From Coriaria nepalensis (Eukaryota > Streptophyta > Magnoliopsida > Cucurbitales > Coriariaceae): DNA of 64,000 nucleotides. Shown one piece after another: positions 1 through 13,357 of the stretch. Both the position numbers and the translations under genes were made by a program. The stretch is from NCBI GenBank assembly GCA_027186245.1, contig CP114495.1, positions 2,681,001 to 2,745,000 of the forward strand, read 5' to 3'. Position 1 is the first letter of the stretch, and every line of letters starts with the position of its first letter. Below the pieces are notes generated by a model that saw nothing but the letters and a program-made list of their open reading frames with translations, searched no databases and was not told the DNA's origin.

Positions 1-1192
1 AATGAGTGATGTTCAGAAGGCTTGTCATGTTTTTATTGGCATTGCTACTTAAAACTAGTGAGATCAGATATTCGCAGTCTAATCCTATACAGCCAGAAAT
101 TCAAATCTTAAAGCTTGAATTAGGGAATGTAGAAACATACTTTTCATAACAATGAAACCCAAGCCAGCGGCAACCCCACAAGTAATCAAAGGGTTCGAAG
201 CAGCAAAGCGAACACCCTCTGCAGAAAAAATAATTGAAGCTGGACTCTTTACTGATTTTTTAACGCCCAAATATAAATGTCTTCTTAATATAAGTTTCCA
301 GTAATGATGGATGAACTGCTAACCTTTAATCTTTCCAAAGAAAATATTCTCGTATGCAACATACTCAGACTTGGCATCATGAACGGAATCCTGTAAAAAT
401 ATATTTTTTAAATAATGGTTAGCGGATATATAAAGCAAACTTGGGGCAATTCACAAAAATTGACATGAACATGATCATGGAATTTGTGAAAGGGAGCCAG
501 CTCTCTTTATCCTTGTTAAGAAAATGAAATGCAGAAAGAATAATATAATTGCCCCTAGGAAAAACATTACGCCGAACTCATTGCCTTTGCATGATAAACT
601 CCAGCAAAATGAGCTCAACCGCTTTCCCCTCAATGAACCAATCATATCATAAGACTACATCTTACCTATCAATTTCCTTGTCAAAAATTGAAGTTTCACC
701 CAATTTTCTTCTATACCAAACAGAAGCCAATTTGCAATGAAAGCAGGAGTACAATCCATATTAGCTAATGGAAACTACGTTCAGTAACCACACCTTCTAT
801 CTTCTCTAGCAAAAATGCAAAGACACAAAAATAACAGAATTTCAATCTCTCCTCACCATTTAAACCCTGAACACGTAAAACCAACTCAAACATCGACTAC
901 AAGAATCGAAACCTCCCTGCTTCTCCACTTTCTAGGAACCAAACGCAGGATAAAAAAGCAAAGAAAATAGATTCGAAAATGAAGAAATTACCATGGTTTG
1001 GTGAAAATGCGCGGAGGAGGTGGACCAAATCTGAGAGACGCGGGATTTGGAGGCTTCAATGGCGGATTCCACCGCGTCCTCAACGACCCTCTGGTAGATC
1101 TGAGCTTGATGAACTGCATACTCGATCAAAGGTGTTGTAGAGTCGCCGAAAGTAATAGGTTTCGAAGATGAAGATTCTGCATCGGACGCCAT
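1..1192 (-). CDS. RHIP1-like small membrane protein, 5' part (gene runs off the left edge)
   Basis: Three exons can be read on the minus strand: 1192-992 (ATG start, MASDAESSSS...), 390-324 and 218-141, joined by GT-AG introns with consistent phases. The spliced product reads ...HFHQTM-DSVHDAKSEYVAYENI and then FGKIKEGVRFAASNPL, followed by a Gly/Ala-rich hydrophobic stretch ITCGVAAGLGFIVMK that should be a membrane segment. Exon 3 ends on a GTATGT donor, so more exons lie beyond position 1. I considered the longer open frame upstream of exon 3 (to 270) and rejected it: the TTTTTTCTGCAG acceptor ending at 219 gives a better junction. The layout (Ser-rich N-terminus, helical middle, single hydrophobic segment followed by basic residues) resembles the RGS1-HXK1-interacting protein RHIP1 family of plants; that assignment rests on recall of the family. 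A protein of unknown function with the same architecture is the alternative. Confidence 0.6.
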
Positions 1193-3858
1193 GGCAGCTT
1201 GAACTTAAATAATCAACGAGCTCTCTGGTTTGCTTTCTCTATCAAATGTCGTTCTGGTTTGTTCGCACTTCGCTCCTTCGGTTGGGAGACGTTTTGCTCC
1301 GTTGGGCTTAACGGAAGTAATATCCGGCCCATAAAAAAAAGTATATCTAATTCACGGCCCACGGGCTAAATAGAGTCCTCATGACATTCATCGTTTTATA
1401 TTCTTGACGACATATCTCTCTGCGTCACAACGAAGCGCTACGCTATACCATAGTCATTGACTCATTACATTACAATTTACAATGCGAGTGTACAATGCAC
1501 ATAGATGCCAAGTTGGAACAAATGGAGAGACGAGAGAAACTAAACATCCATGTGGTCGGGATGGAGGCTGTCCCGTACACCTGTCGCGATGAAACTCGCA
1601 GCAGTGTCCACTTAACCTGGCTTGTTAGGTCAACACGTGTACAGTGCCTTTAACTCATCATTAGGTCACTCCCCCTCTCCCTCAATTAATTGCCTTGTAA
1701 TTATTGAAGTGATGAAGTCCCCCAAGTTGTAGATTGTAATATTCTGACTGAGATTTTTATATATATTATATATGTATTATAATTATAAATATTATTTTAT
1801 AATTAATGCATATAATATAGATAAAGATTTTTCTGATATTTTTGAATATCTTTTAAGATATTGTATAAATAATTTTAAATACGTTCGAAGATCTAGGTCA
1901 ATTTTTTGAAATGAATGCGTATGTTAATTTTTATAAGATTTTAAATATATTTAATAATTATTATAGTATTTAAAGTTTAAAACATTACATAAAAATAATA
2001 ATATTAATAATTAATTAAATATATATATATATACATGTTGCATAATATTCTCAATTTTCTTACTTCGTTATATAGCAATATTAGTATTGTTTTGTTTTCA
2101 TAGATTTGGATATAAATTTCTAGGGACGAAATCTAAATTTTAAAATATTTGTGTTTATTTTAATCGACTTTAGATATAGTTTATGGTCACGATATCATTT
2201 TTGTATTAAGAATGATTTAATATATAAAACTGATATTTTAAATTATAATTAATTCTTTTTTTTAGTGATATATAATTCAATTCTTATGAATTTATCTATT
2301 TATTTAATAATCTCTAGACAATTTTTTAGTCACTCTGTAATTCTAACGAAACTGTTTAGTCTTTCTAATTATTTTTAAATCATCAAATTTGGCGTAACAA
2401 AATTTTAACATATTAATATATATCAAATTATAACATGTATATATTCATAATTTTAATAATATCACATCAAAAATAAGAAATAAAAATTATAAAATTTTCA
2501 TCTAAAAGTTTATAAAATTATAAAATTTTCCTATAAACTTTTTTCTTTTTTGCCCCAACCTCCGCGATGGAGCTCGAAGCTTCATGGCTCCATGGTAACA
2601 TAGTTCCGAGCTCTAAAAGTTAAAAAAAATCTTATTTAAATTATAAATAAATTAAAAAAAAGTTTTTTTTTAAAAAAAAGAAGAATTCATAATTTTTATA
2701 TGTATCACAATTTAATACTAATTCATAATAAATTAGAAAATTAAAATTTTCATTTAAATTATATATAAATAAAAAAAAAATTTACAAAACGACTGATAAA
2801 AAGTGAATTATACGTCTCATTTATAATGAAGTCCATGGACGTTGTTTCTTTATTTATTTTCTCTGTTGTAATATTATAAGTACGCGTTTGATTGAGCACC
2901 ACGCACAACCAGGGCGGATATCTGTTATGCGATTTGGATTTACATGAAGCTCTTTCTGGTTCACTCAAGTCTCTCACCACAAAACACACATTTTCTGTTT
3001 TCCTCACTCTGTCATCATCTCCTCATTGTAATCCATATCTAAATCTCAGTACCGATTAGGTCACACACTCACATGTAGACAGATTCATATATATTTTGTT
3101 TCCTTAGTAATATATATATATATATATATATATACCATTGCATATGATGAAGCGGGAGATTCTGTACAGAATCTCGAAAGGAGCCATGCGGTGGGAAAAA
3201 ACCCAAAAAGACCACGTCCTCTTCTTGAACGGATCTTCTTTCTTTAACTCTCTTTCTCTCTCTCTTTCTCTTTCTCTCTCCACTCATCAACGTTGTACGT
3301 ATTTATATATATTTTCATTGTAATCATCGGCAGTATCTCTCATTTCCTTATTCGATTTCAATTTGAAAATTCTGATTTAAATTTAAAATTAATAGAATAT
3401 ATTGATCGGACTCAATTATCAGTATAATTATTATTATTAGTGATTTATATATTTTATAATTTTTTTTACATTAATAATAATTTTTTATTTCTTTGATTAA
3501 ATTTTTCTAAGAGGTATTAAAATTGAAATAATATATATTTTTTTTAAATAAATAATAAATATACAAAACTTTATGAATTTTATTAATATATTTTAATAAT
3601 AAATATATTTATCATTCCGCAGGTCCCACACTTCAATCAGTTCCATCCACAACTATTTATACTTGCTTTTTTAGTTACATTTCGAGTGTACTAATTTTTA
3701 CTTCCGATTCCGCGCCACCAAAGAAAAATTTCTAACTATTTCTTCCCCAACCCCATTCCTCCACTTCTTATCATTTCATTCAGTTTGGTCCCCTCTCTTT
3801 CTCTCTCCCTCTCTACTTAGAGCATCAGGAAAAGAAAAAGAATTCAAAGAAGAGCAAT
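1193..3858. other. Divergent intergenic spacer, AT-rich, no gene
   Basis: This is the shared upstream region between the minus-strand RHIP1-like gene and the plus-strand bHLH gene. Most of it is AT-rich with no supportable ORF. It contains a TA dinucleotide run at about 3110-3134, a CT tract at about 3248-3281, and a small GC-rich patch at about 2555-2620 inside AT-rich flanks. A second pyrimidine-rich tract at about 3793-3815 lies just upstream of the bHLH ATG and probably falls in its 5' leader. Confidence 0.7.
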
Positions 3859-6655
3859 ATGGGTCAACGTGTACCCAGCTGGGATGTGGACGAAGACCGT
3901 CAACCACCCACCTCCACCGTCTACGCTAACTCCTCCGCCTTCCCCACTGCTGCTGCTGCAGCCAGAACTTCTCTCCATTCCCACTCCAACTCCACTGGGG
4001 TGCCAGATGTCTCCATGTTAGACTATGAAGTCGCCGAGCTGACGTGGGAAAACGGTCAGCTATCCATGCATGGCTTGGGCCCACCTCGTTCATTTCCTAA
4101 GCCCTTGACCTCCGTAAATAACACCACACCATCGTCTAAGTACACGTGGCCTGATAACAAGCCTCGTACAAGTGGGACCCTGGAGTCTATCGTAAACCAA
4201 GCCACTAGCGCATTGCCCAATCATCACCGCAACAAGATCGCCGCAGCCAGTACTTACGTCGACGATCTAATCCCGTGGTTCGACCGCCACCGGACGGCGG
4301 CTGCTGCTGCTGCTGCTGCTGCAACGTCAGCATCCGCGTCCGCAACCATGACCATGGACGCTTTGGTCCCTTGCTCTAACAGGAGCACGACGGATCATGA
4401 CCAGCACACTGCCACGACTCACGTGATAGACGAGTCCAATAATTCTACGCCAGTTAGCGGGTTCGGCAAATACATGGTCGGATCCTCAACTCGTGCCGGG
4501 TCATGTAGCGGGGCCGTGCAGGATCACGAGGACGGTGTTAATAATTTTTTTCGTGGAAAACGCGCGAAGGTGGCACCTGGTGCCGCCGTTTCTGCTGCTG
4601 CGCCAGAGTGGAGCGGTAGGGAGCACAGCTTCAGTGGGAGCGCCACGTTTGGGAGGGAGAGCCAACGTGTGACGTTGGACAACACGTGTGAGAGGGATTT
4701 GGGTGTCAATGGTAATTTCACTTCTACTTCTCAAGGGTCGCTCGGAAACACTACTTCTGGTGGCGGTAGAACAGGCGTCAGAGCCACCGGTGCCGCCGAT
4801 GACCACGACTCCGTTGGTCACAGCAGGCCTCATGTAAACAAATAATTATCATTTTCTTTACTTGAATTTATTATTATTATTATTATTATTTTATTTTTAA
4901 ATCTTATTTTATATTTTTCGTGAAGATGGAGGAAGCGGACGAGGATGTCAAAAAGAAAGGAACAGGGAAATCATCCCTTTCTACTAAAAGAAGCAGAGCT
5001 GCTGCTATTCATAACCAATCCGAACGTGTATGAACTCCATTCCATTCTTCCACCATCTTTCTTTTAATTGTTATTTAGGATTTTTTTTTTAACTCAATAA
5101 ATATTAATTAACTTATTAATTGAACTTCATCTGTTAATTCTTGATTCTCGTAGAAAAGGAGAGATAAAATAAACCAAAGGATGAAGACACTCCAAAAGCT
5201 GGTCCCAAATTCCAGTAAGGTATGATATCGACGGGTATTTCTGATTAATTTATTAATTAATTAATTTATAAATAATTAGAATTATGAAAAATATAAAGCT
5301 ACTGAATTTAAATAAAATTCAGATAAAATAAAATAAAATATTTATTTATTTATATTATTAACTTAATTTAATTTAATGAATCATAATATAAATAATTATT
5401 ATTTATTATATTATATTTTTAATTTATTTAAATTTAATATCACTATTATTGAATTTTGTTAATAAATAATATAATAAAAATTATTTTTTTGATTAATTTA
5501 AATTTTAAAAATAATTAATAATTAAACATAATATCATTCCACAATCATATATAAGAAGAAGCGAAGCAAAGTCGCATAAATGTGGTCCAATAGTAATATG
5601 ATAAGATATGTCTTGCTGCAATCAAGTGGGGTTCGGGACTGGATTCAAAGCAATCCTACTCCACAAAAGTTGTTGTAAAAGTTTTATACTATTTGGAGCT
5701 ATCAAGGTACACCATTTGACGCTTGACAGAACAGAGTTAGATGCAGAAACAGTACTAGTCTCTCTTGTCTTTTTTTTCTTCCCTTGTAGGCCCCTTTCCG
5801 TGCCTTTTATTGTCTCTAAAATTTTAATGTCTCTAACAAACTAATCTAATTCGTAATCATATATCATTACATAGACTAATCTCACGTAACTCGAGATTAA
5901 TTAATTAAAAAAGTCAATCTATTTATCTTAACTGATTTTTCTCATAACTTCATACTCTTTTGTAAGGTTGACATTTGTTTTATTGATTATAATCCCTATG
6001 TGCTATTTTGTAATGTCCTTTAATAGTATTTACTTTCTTTGACTTTAACCTTGGTCGTTGACCCTTGATCGATGACCGAATCTATTATCTTATTTCTGAA
6101 CAGACAGACAAAGCTTCGATGCTAGACGAGGTGATTGACTATCTAAAACAATTACAAGCTCAAGTTCAAATGATAAGTAGAATGAACATACCTGCAGCCA
6201 TGATGTTACCTATGGCGATGCAACAACAGCTTCAGATGTCTATGATGGCACCAGCCATGGGTTTAGGGATGGGTATGGGCCCCATGGGAATGGGTATGGG
6301 TATGGATCCAATGAATGCAATGGGCCGGCCCAATATCGCCGGGCTCTCTCCGGTTCTTCATCCCTCTGTGACCGCCTTCATGCCCCTTGCTTCGTCTTGG
6401 GACAGTGGTAACCCAATCGACCGCATACAACCTTCTCCGGCTGCACTTATGACTGACCCCTTATCTGCATTCCTCACCTGCCAATCACAAGTACGTATGT
6501 GTGATCAATATTAATTTATTCTAACAGTTTATGTTAAGACTTCTGAAACACTAACAATTACATAACAAATCATTCTGCAGCCAACGACAATGGACGCTTA
6601 TCGAATGGCGGCATTGTATCAACAACTGCATCCCGGCTCAAATCCTAAGAACTGA
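3859..6655 (+). CDS. bHLH transcription factor of the PIF8/UNE10 type
   Basis: Five exons (3859-4833, 4926-5027, 5154-5219, 6104-6490, 6581-6655), all phase 0 with GT-AG borders, encode 534 residues. An active-phytochrome-B-binding-like motif lies at about residues 54-74 (MLDYEVAELTWENGQLSMHG; key residues E60, L61, G66, Q67). A GTLESIVNQAT block follows, and a poly-Ala run near residues 146-156 is encoded by a GCT repeat. The basic region begins KRSRAAAIHNQSER at residue 346 and carries the H354-E358-R362 triad for E-box/G-box DNA contact. The helix-loop-helix covers roughly 363-405, with VPNSSKTDKASMLDEVI in the usual place. A Met/Gly-rich tail follows. The N-terminal MLDYEVAELTWENGQL block matches UNE10/PIF8 better than PIF7 or PIF3. 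Known members act in the nucleus in phytochrome signalling. Exon 3 is the 66-nt exon typical of the family; the helix 2 exon continues into the C-terminal exon without the extra intron many PIFs have. Confidence 0.92.
5220..6103 (+). other. Large third intron of the bHLH gene
   Basis: This 884-nt AT-rich intron splits the bHLH domain between helix 1 and helix 2. It starts GTATGA and ends TTTCTGAACAG. A 78-codon open frame inside it (5608-5844) has no recognisable domain and is best treated as chance. Confidence 0.85.
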
Positions 6656-7508
6656 AGTCGTAAGTCCAGAAGACCGGATATTCAATAAGATAAAGATCAC
6701 TTGTTGAAGATCTATTTATGTTTACTAAAATTCAAAGTATGTGCGAATCGTGATCGATAGTTTCGGCCAGAAAGTATTGATATAGCAAGTATTTGGCCTT
6801 AGGAGAGCTGATAGCTTATTATATATATTATAGCTCTCTTGGGTGAAAACGATTACTCCATATATTTTGTATACTAGTTTAACTAAGTTTTTATTAACTT
6901 ATCATTTATTCTATTATATATGATACATGTTTATATATATATATATATATATAGATGTAAGTTTTTTGCTGTTGTATATGATGGAAGTAATATATGTAAG
7001 TTCCAAATGATCAAAAAGGAATGAGAAGTAACATGCTAGAATTGTTCGTCTATCTTGATTATGGGTGTTATGATCAATTAGACTTGACTGACTTAAGATT
7101 TTTCGGGTTATTGTTATTATTACTACATTCGAACTCGTTCGATATGTTTATAGTAGAATGATGTGTATGCATAGTTAGTAATAAGATGTTAACTCAGTAA
7201 TAAAGAAGATGATCCGGGTATGACATGATGTGAATGATGTGTATTGATTAATAACTTATGAGTTATTTATTTTTATTTAAAATTTAGAAATATATTTTTA
7301 TAAGCATTCCCAAACAGAGACGCTTATTAATGAAATGAATGAAAGACTGTCGTTTTCAAACAGCTAGTCATTAGCTATATATAATAATATATGCATGGTG
7401 AGCTGCCATTCTAAATAGCTATAATATATATAGCAATCCGACATATCCAACGTGCAATGTTGGCTTAAAGATGAGCATCTAAATGATTGGATATATACCC
7501 CACATGTA

Positions 7509-7549
<41 letters not shown>

Positions 7550-9629
7550 CCCAGAGCTTACCACATTTATATGTTACTGTCATATTTTATTTCACTTTGC
7601 TGATACCCAATCACATCCACACCCACAACCCTCCTCTCAAAGCAGCAAAATATTGACAATATTATGATTTTCGTATCTTCTCTCTCATTTTTCTATCCCA
7701 ATCTGCTGATAAAGTACCGTGGATTCTTTAGTTAGCCTTATTTAGTCATATATTATAATTTAGTTAGACTTATTTTTTATATATTATAATTTTTAAACAT
7801 TTTTATTTCGGATATTTAATATATTCTTAATACTTTTTTTTTTATAAATAACGTTATTTTAAAATTACGTATGAATATTTAATTATGTATTAGGCTTAAT
7901 TTTGATATTTTGTAAATATTTAGAACTAATTTATTTAGGAATTTCAAAATTCGTTTTGAATCTTGTTATAAAATATATATATTTTCGATAGATATGATTT
8001 AATATATTATAGAAAAATGTTTCGATATTTAATAATTATAAAATATATTTATGTATATTTAAAAATTATATTTTTAATTTTTTTCTCAATAAGCTTCCGT
8101 CGTTAGAAAGAAACTGAAAGTATAATTTGTACATATTTAAGAGTATTTTTTTTATAATTATTAAAAGTTCATCAAAAGATAAAAAATCTGACATAATTTA
8201 ACATATTTGTTATTTTCATTAAAATGTAACACTTTTTAAAGCTCAAAACATATTTTAAAACTCTCCATAGATTTTTATTTCAAAATTAATTGACAATAAA
8301 AAAAGTTCAACCACCTGATTATATATGCTAATTTCTCAAATTTGTATTTTTAGATGTGAAATATATTCTCAAAAATTATATTCATACATGATATTAATAA
8401 TCTATACATACACATACATAGATCACACACATGTAGGTATAGCATCAAATTATTTCATGTGATAGCATACGGAGGCATCAATAGTACATCATGAGAACGA
8501 GAGCTAAATGATTGGAGAGACATGGAAACGCTTGGACCGTGAGATTACCCCTCCTTTGGTCGTCTTTCTATATAGTACCGTCATCCGCATGCACCAATAA
8601 CATGGATGTATGCATCGAGCTGTTACTGATAGAAGAGCGGTTTTTTGGTTTTGAATGGGACTATTTTGCAAAGCAGACTTATTTTGAAATTTTTAATAAA
8701 GTAGCTATCCTTTTAAATGATGAATAGGAAAATGACTAATTTAGTCATCTTTTTATAATATGGAGTGTGTTTGTTTAATGTCGGTCCTATTAGTCGAAAT
8801 TGATACATGTTCATCCATTATCAATCATTGTCGAGTCCATCGTCGGTCTATCATCGGTATGTTTCAATCTATTGATGAAATGTGTCTTATTTAAAATTAA
8901 ACATAAATATAACGTATTGATATACTAATTTGTTTTAATACAAATACGGGAACAACAAAGAAGATGATAACAAAGAAGAAAGCATCAAAGAAGAAAACGA
9001 CGACGATATTGATAATGACGATGGAGATGAAAAAGAAATGAAGATGATGACAACGACAACAACAAAGAAAAAGAAAAGTCATACTTTTACTAAAATGATC
9101 ATTAAAAGTTATTTAGATTCATTTACTAAATAAATTAATAATTAAAAAAAAATATATATATATATATATATTTAAGAAGTATGTGAAACTAATCTATTGT
9201 GATTAATATTTTTTAAATTTATAAATGTATAAAATATATTAGAGTTAGAAATATGATAATATATATAAATATTTTATTATGTATAACAAATATTAACAAT
9301 TTTGTCTTATATTATTATATGATATAAATTATATATTTATATAATATTAAAATAATAAAAATTTAAAATCATAATTAAAATCTTGATATTTATCATATTT
9401 TTTAAATAGTCATCCTACTAATTAAGTGTACTTTAATAATATTATGGCTTAACACTTGTCATAAAATATTTGAGGATGTTAGATAATGAAAGCAAGGTTT
9501 TCTTTCCATCTAATGGAAGCATGGTTTTTCCAATAGTCTTATTAGAATAGATGATGTCTATCTAAAATGAATAGTCTTATTAGAATAATGATTATATCTA
9601 TTTATTTTCCAAAGTCTCTTTTTTCTTCG
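6656..9629. other. AT-rich intergenic spacer, no gene
   Basis: No supportable gene is visible. The stretch has TA dinucleotide runs at about 6935-6952, 7515-7545 and 9149-9170. A purine-biased block at about 8940-9080 reads as a run of Lys/Asp/Glu codons but has no in-frame start. A short direct duplication beginning AATAGTCTTATTAGAATA sits at about 9532 and 9570. The first few hundred bases hold the 3' UTR of the bHLH gene. Confidence 0.65.
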
Positions 9630-11060
9630 AACTAATGATTGATTCTTTTCCTACGTAGGTTGTCATTTTCAAGAGCCTTACAAAACCTTTTTATAACCAT
9701 TGCTTTTTCAGCAAAATCCAAGAAAGATCTCTTCTCTGTTGAAGGATTCCTTGTTTCACTGTTACAGACAATGACCCTGGTAGCTTCATTAAAAGTGCCC
9801 ATTAGTTTAATAATCAATTTTAATTAAACAATAAGCACGACAAAATCTACATTATTTATCTCTTCATGCAGTTAGATATATGCCGATATGTATTTTCTTC
9901 TATCTACTATCAACTCAACATATAGTCTTGGGGGCGCTTTTCATCCTTGTGGACTAAGTACTAGTGAGTTGGGCCGTCTTCGTAACATTTCCCACATCAC
10001 CAAAAACAATCTTGTCCTCGAGGTTGAAGTTGTAGTACAAAGCTATGAATGAATCAACCTTTCCTATGATGCATCCAGTAAACCCACCTATGGCATCCAC
10101 TATTATGTAACCCATTTGTTCTTTTTAGTAAAAAAGGATCCAAAGAAACTTATGTTCGGTTTTTGAATATTGTGCACACCTGCTATAGAAATCTGCATGT
10201 AAAGTTGTAAATTGATAAAACACGTATGGCCTTCTATTTCCGAGGAAAAAACTCTCCTATGCTTGTGAGACTGAGATTGCAACATATTTTTTTGCAAGGA
10301 ATTTATTAGTGGCTCCTTTATGTTAAAAATAACATATGCAGCTTCATTGAACGATGAACCAGTGAGGTATGAACGTAGGTTAGGTGGAACCTTACCAATG
10401 GTTAAAACTGCAATTCCTAATACTAAAAACTACATATCCTCATAGATAATTCATCAAAGATTTGGTACACAGTCACGACTGTCAGTCAATCTGAAAATTA
10501 AAATCCGGATGTGAATCTTGCCCCAAATTAGAGTAGCAAAAGAGCTTGTTGGACCTCATCAAACCCAAAACATATTGGCATAGAACTTTAGGGATTAGCT
10601 TTGAGAATGACTAGACCATTACGTTGAGAAGTAATCTTTGATTCTTTAATAATGAATTCTTGAATAGATGGTTGTAATTCGACAATGTGAGGATTAATGC
10701 AAGTATATATTCTCCTTCAGGACTAGTTGATCACCCTTTGTTGTTGATGATTATAAAAACTCTTCCTGAGTTCCAACTCTTTTGGAGTCTGAATTAGATC
10801 TTCAAAAATTTCTGAAATCTTTGCAACTTCATCCAGTTCTTTAAGAATTACACTCAAAATCTGTGACTATTTTCTGCAAGAACCATTGAAGAGTCGAGAT
10901 CTACATATAGCCCAAACCTTCGGTCGTTAGCTTGTAAAAACTCTAGCCAGGTTGTAATGAGATTATATTTGCGCTTCTATTCAAACCAGTCAAGAGCATC
11001 TCTATCTAAATGATAATAGTTATAGTCAAGCATCGAGGATCGGGAATCAAGATGGACTAG
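9630..11060 (-). mobile_element. Decayed Ty3-gypsy-like gag relic
   Basis: On the minus strand between about 11030 and 10860 the conceptual translation reads YHLDRDALDWFE, stop, then KRKYNLITTWLEFLQANDRRFG. This matches the retrotransposon gag core (GDALxWF ... TxWxEFxxxLxxRFG) of plant Ty3-gypsy elements, with an in-frame stop. Downstream on the same strand (10850-9630) come fragmented open stretches in shifting frames, including a piece resembling LEDKIVFGDVGNVT. Nothing intact remains. The gag core is the firm part; the extent to 9630 is inferred. Confidence 0.5.
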
Positions 11061-12071
11061 GAAAACACAACGAGAGCACCATTGTTATGTGGATGATTGG
11101 TTCATTCGAGGTGGGTTGTCTCCTTAGAAGAGTTGGGGATTTAAGGAATTGAAGAAGAATTGAAGAGACGAGAAAACTAAGAAACTATTATGTACATCTT
11201 TCATTACTTACCTCAATTCTTCAACTACAAAGAAATTTATAAAAACGAGCAGACAATCGCCATAACAATATTTCATAACAAAATATACCCAATTATGTTA
11301 TCACCCACACAGACTTCAATAAATAGTAAGATACAAAAAATTTAATATGGTATTAGAAACAGACTTAAAATTAAATAGATGTGTCTATGCTACGTTTTAG
11401 AAAATCCCATTTATATATTGTGGCACTTGTTAGTATTCGAAATGACCAGCTCACAAATGAGGAGGAGTATTCGAATTATCTCATATCACTTAGAGAAAAT
11501 AAATCTAATTGATTTATAAGCAAAAATATTCATCTTCCCTTTACAAAGCTCTTTGAGAAAGAATTAGTTAGATTCAAAAAATTGCAAAATAAATTTAGTA
11601 ACAGTCATTTCTTTAGAATTAAAAGGAATGGGGGTTTTAGTCTAATTTATTTTAATTTCTGGAGATTTAAATTTTGTGTAAAGTTTTGGAAGTAATTACA
11701 ATTTAGCCCAATTAGTTTGCAAAAAAAAAAAAAAAAAAGAAAAAAAGAAAAAAGAAAAAGAAAAACCACGTTCAACAATTTAAATTCTTGGCCCATCTTT
11801 TCTTCATGTCATTCTAATCGAAAATAACCTTCAAATGGGCTTACTTTTTTGGTTTTAACCTAAACAGATGTCTATGTCTTAGATGGTCCTAACAAAAAAT
11901 GTTCTAGACTTGATCATCTCGGCTCTTTTAGATTGTAGGCCCAAACTATTTGTCAGCCGGAAGGAGTAGCAATGGTTGTTGGAACATGGAGACCTTGATT
12001 TAGACAGTTTTGGTGGATAGTTAGCTCATCTAATCATGTCCGAAAGTGATCATTACATTATTTTGGGTTCA
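11061..12071. other. Spacer with degenerate retroelement sequence and an A-rich tract
   Basis: No gene is seen. TGGTATTAGAAACAG at about 11348 resembles a degenerate tRNA-Met primer binding site. A long A-rich tract with scattered G runs from about 11721 to 11766 and could be a retroposon tail or a slippage product. Confidence 0.45.
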
Positions 12072-12415
12072 CCTTGAAAATATAATATTTTATATTTGAA
12101 AAATAATATTTAAAAAATTAATATATAAAAAAGATAAATTAATTTTTATTATAGTTAATTAATTTTGAAATAAAAATTTAAATTTTTATATGGTATTAAA
12201 GTTAGACTCAATATATAATTGGACTATCCATTACATGTGCTCTAATATAAAAAATATAAATATATAGACTAAAAATAATATTATATGTGAGGAAACATGT
12301 TGAAAATATTATATTACATTTAAAAAAATTAATATTTAAAAAATTAATATATAAAAAAGATAAATCAACTTCTTATAACCAATTAATTTTGAGATGAAAA
12401 CTCAAAATTTTTACG
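12072..12415 (+). mobile_element. TRIM-like miniature LTR retroelement
   Basis: Two direct repeats of about 118 bp (12072-12190 and 12298-12415) share a TTGAAAATAT start, an identical internal block ATTAATATATAAAAAAGATA, and an AATTTTTA-type end. Directly after the first repeat, at 12191, comes TGGTATTAAAG, a degenerate copy of the tRNA-iMet primer binding site TGGTATCAGAGC. Directly before the second repeat, at about 12285-12297, is a purine-rich GTGAGGAAACA that fits a polypurine tract. The internal region is only about 107 bp. LTR, primer site, short interior, polypurine tract and LTR in about 345 bp is the definition of a terminal-repeat retrotransposon in miniature. I see no clear target-site duplication. 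Confidence 0.6.
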
Positions 12416-13349
12416 CTTAACGATTCAATTAGACTAGTCATATGGTGTGAACTTTCACCATTTTGGCTGTATAGAGCACTCTTATTGCCATATAATATTG
12501 AAATAGAAGAAAAAAGAAGCAGAAAAACTCTATAAAATTTATTCTCTTATATACTCTTTTGATCTTTCATATTCGTGTTCGTATTCATGGATGCGAGGTT
12601 CGATTGTTCATCTCTGTGACCTACTTAGAAGAATTTTAGATAAAGTAGAAGTTTATATTACAAATCGGTAAGAACAAAGGAGATGACTCGTTTCTGATGT
12701 ACAAGCAATCTAATATATTAAAAAAAAAAAATCTTAACTTTTCAGTGATTTTACGGGACTTTCAAATGAATGCTTCATAGGTCTATTAGAGACTAAAATC
12801 TACTCGGAGAAGAGTCTAATCCAGAAACTAATAACATGGCCTTGCACGTGTGATTGGCACACTATTCCAGTACACTACTTATCCGGCCATTAATGACACA
12901 AATCTCATAGCACAAGTCAATTCTACATTTGCCGTTCCTCTATAATATCTTTTTATTTTTATTTTAAATATAATTATTTTACCATTTCGGCTCAAACCCT
13001 ACCTACTATGAATATGAAATGCATTTGTCCATGCCTATGCCTTTTTCCACCGAGTGTCGGCGAGAAAGAGCCTTTTAAAAGTATCAAAGAGAATATTTTT
13101 CTCAAATAACATGTAAGAGAAAGCTTAGCTGTTTCATTTGTACTTTGTCCTAGCAAACAGCAGGCAACAATATCTTACAATAATCTTGTACCATCTCTCA
13201 TCATATTAAGCTTCTTCCACCCACCTTCCAAATGCCCTAATTTTACCAGATTTGACCATCATTTTTCCCTCTTCCTTGTTTCAAGTAGCCATCTTTGTAA
13301 CTAATAAAAAAAACCTATTTTTCCCAAAGTATACCTACTTAAATTTTCA
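12416..13349. other. Spacer and promoter region upstream of the cyclin gene
   Basis: No gene or recognisable repeat is seen in this stretch. Its right end serves as the upstream region of the cyclin gene. Confidence 0.55.
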
Positions 13350-13357
13350 TATAAAAT
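13350..13357 (+). promoter_or_regulatory. Candidate TATA box of the cyclin gene
   Basis: TATAAAAT stands 92 nt before the cyclin ATG, in an AT-balanced leader that becomes pyrimidine-rich downstream, at the distance expected for a short 5' UTR. Confidence 0.5.

Noticed and set aside
5608..5844. 78-codon open frame inside the bHLH gene
   Set aside because: It lies within the 884-nt intron, has no recognisable domain and ends in low-complexity codons; the flanking exons splice cleanly around it.
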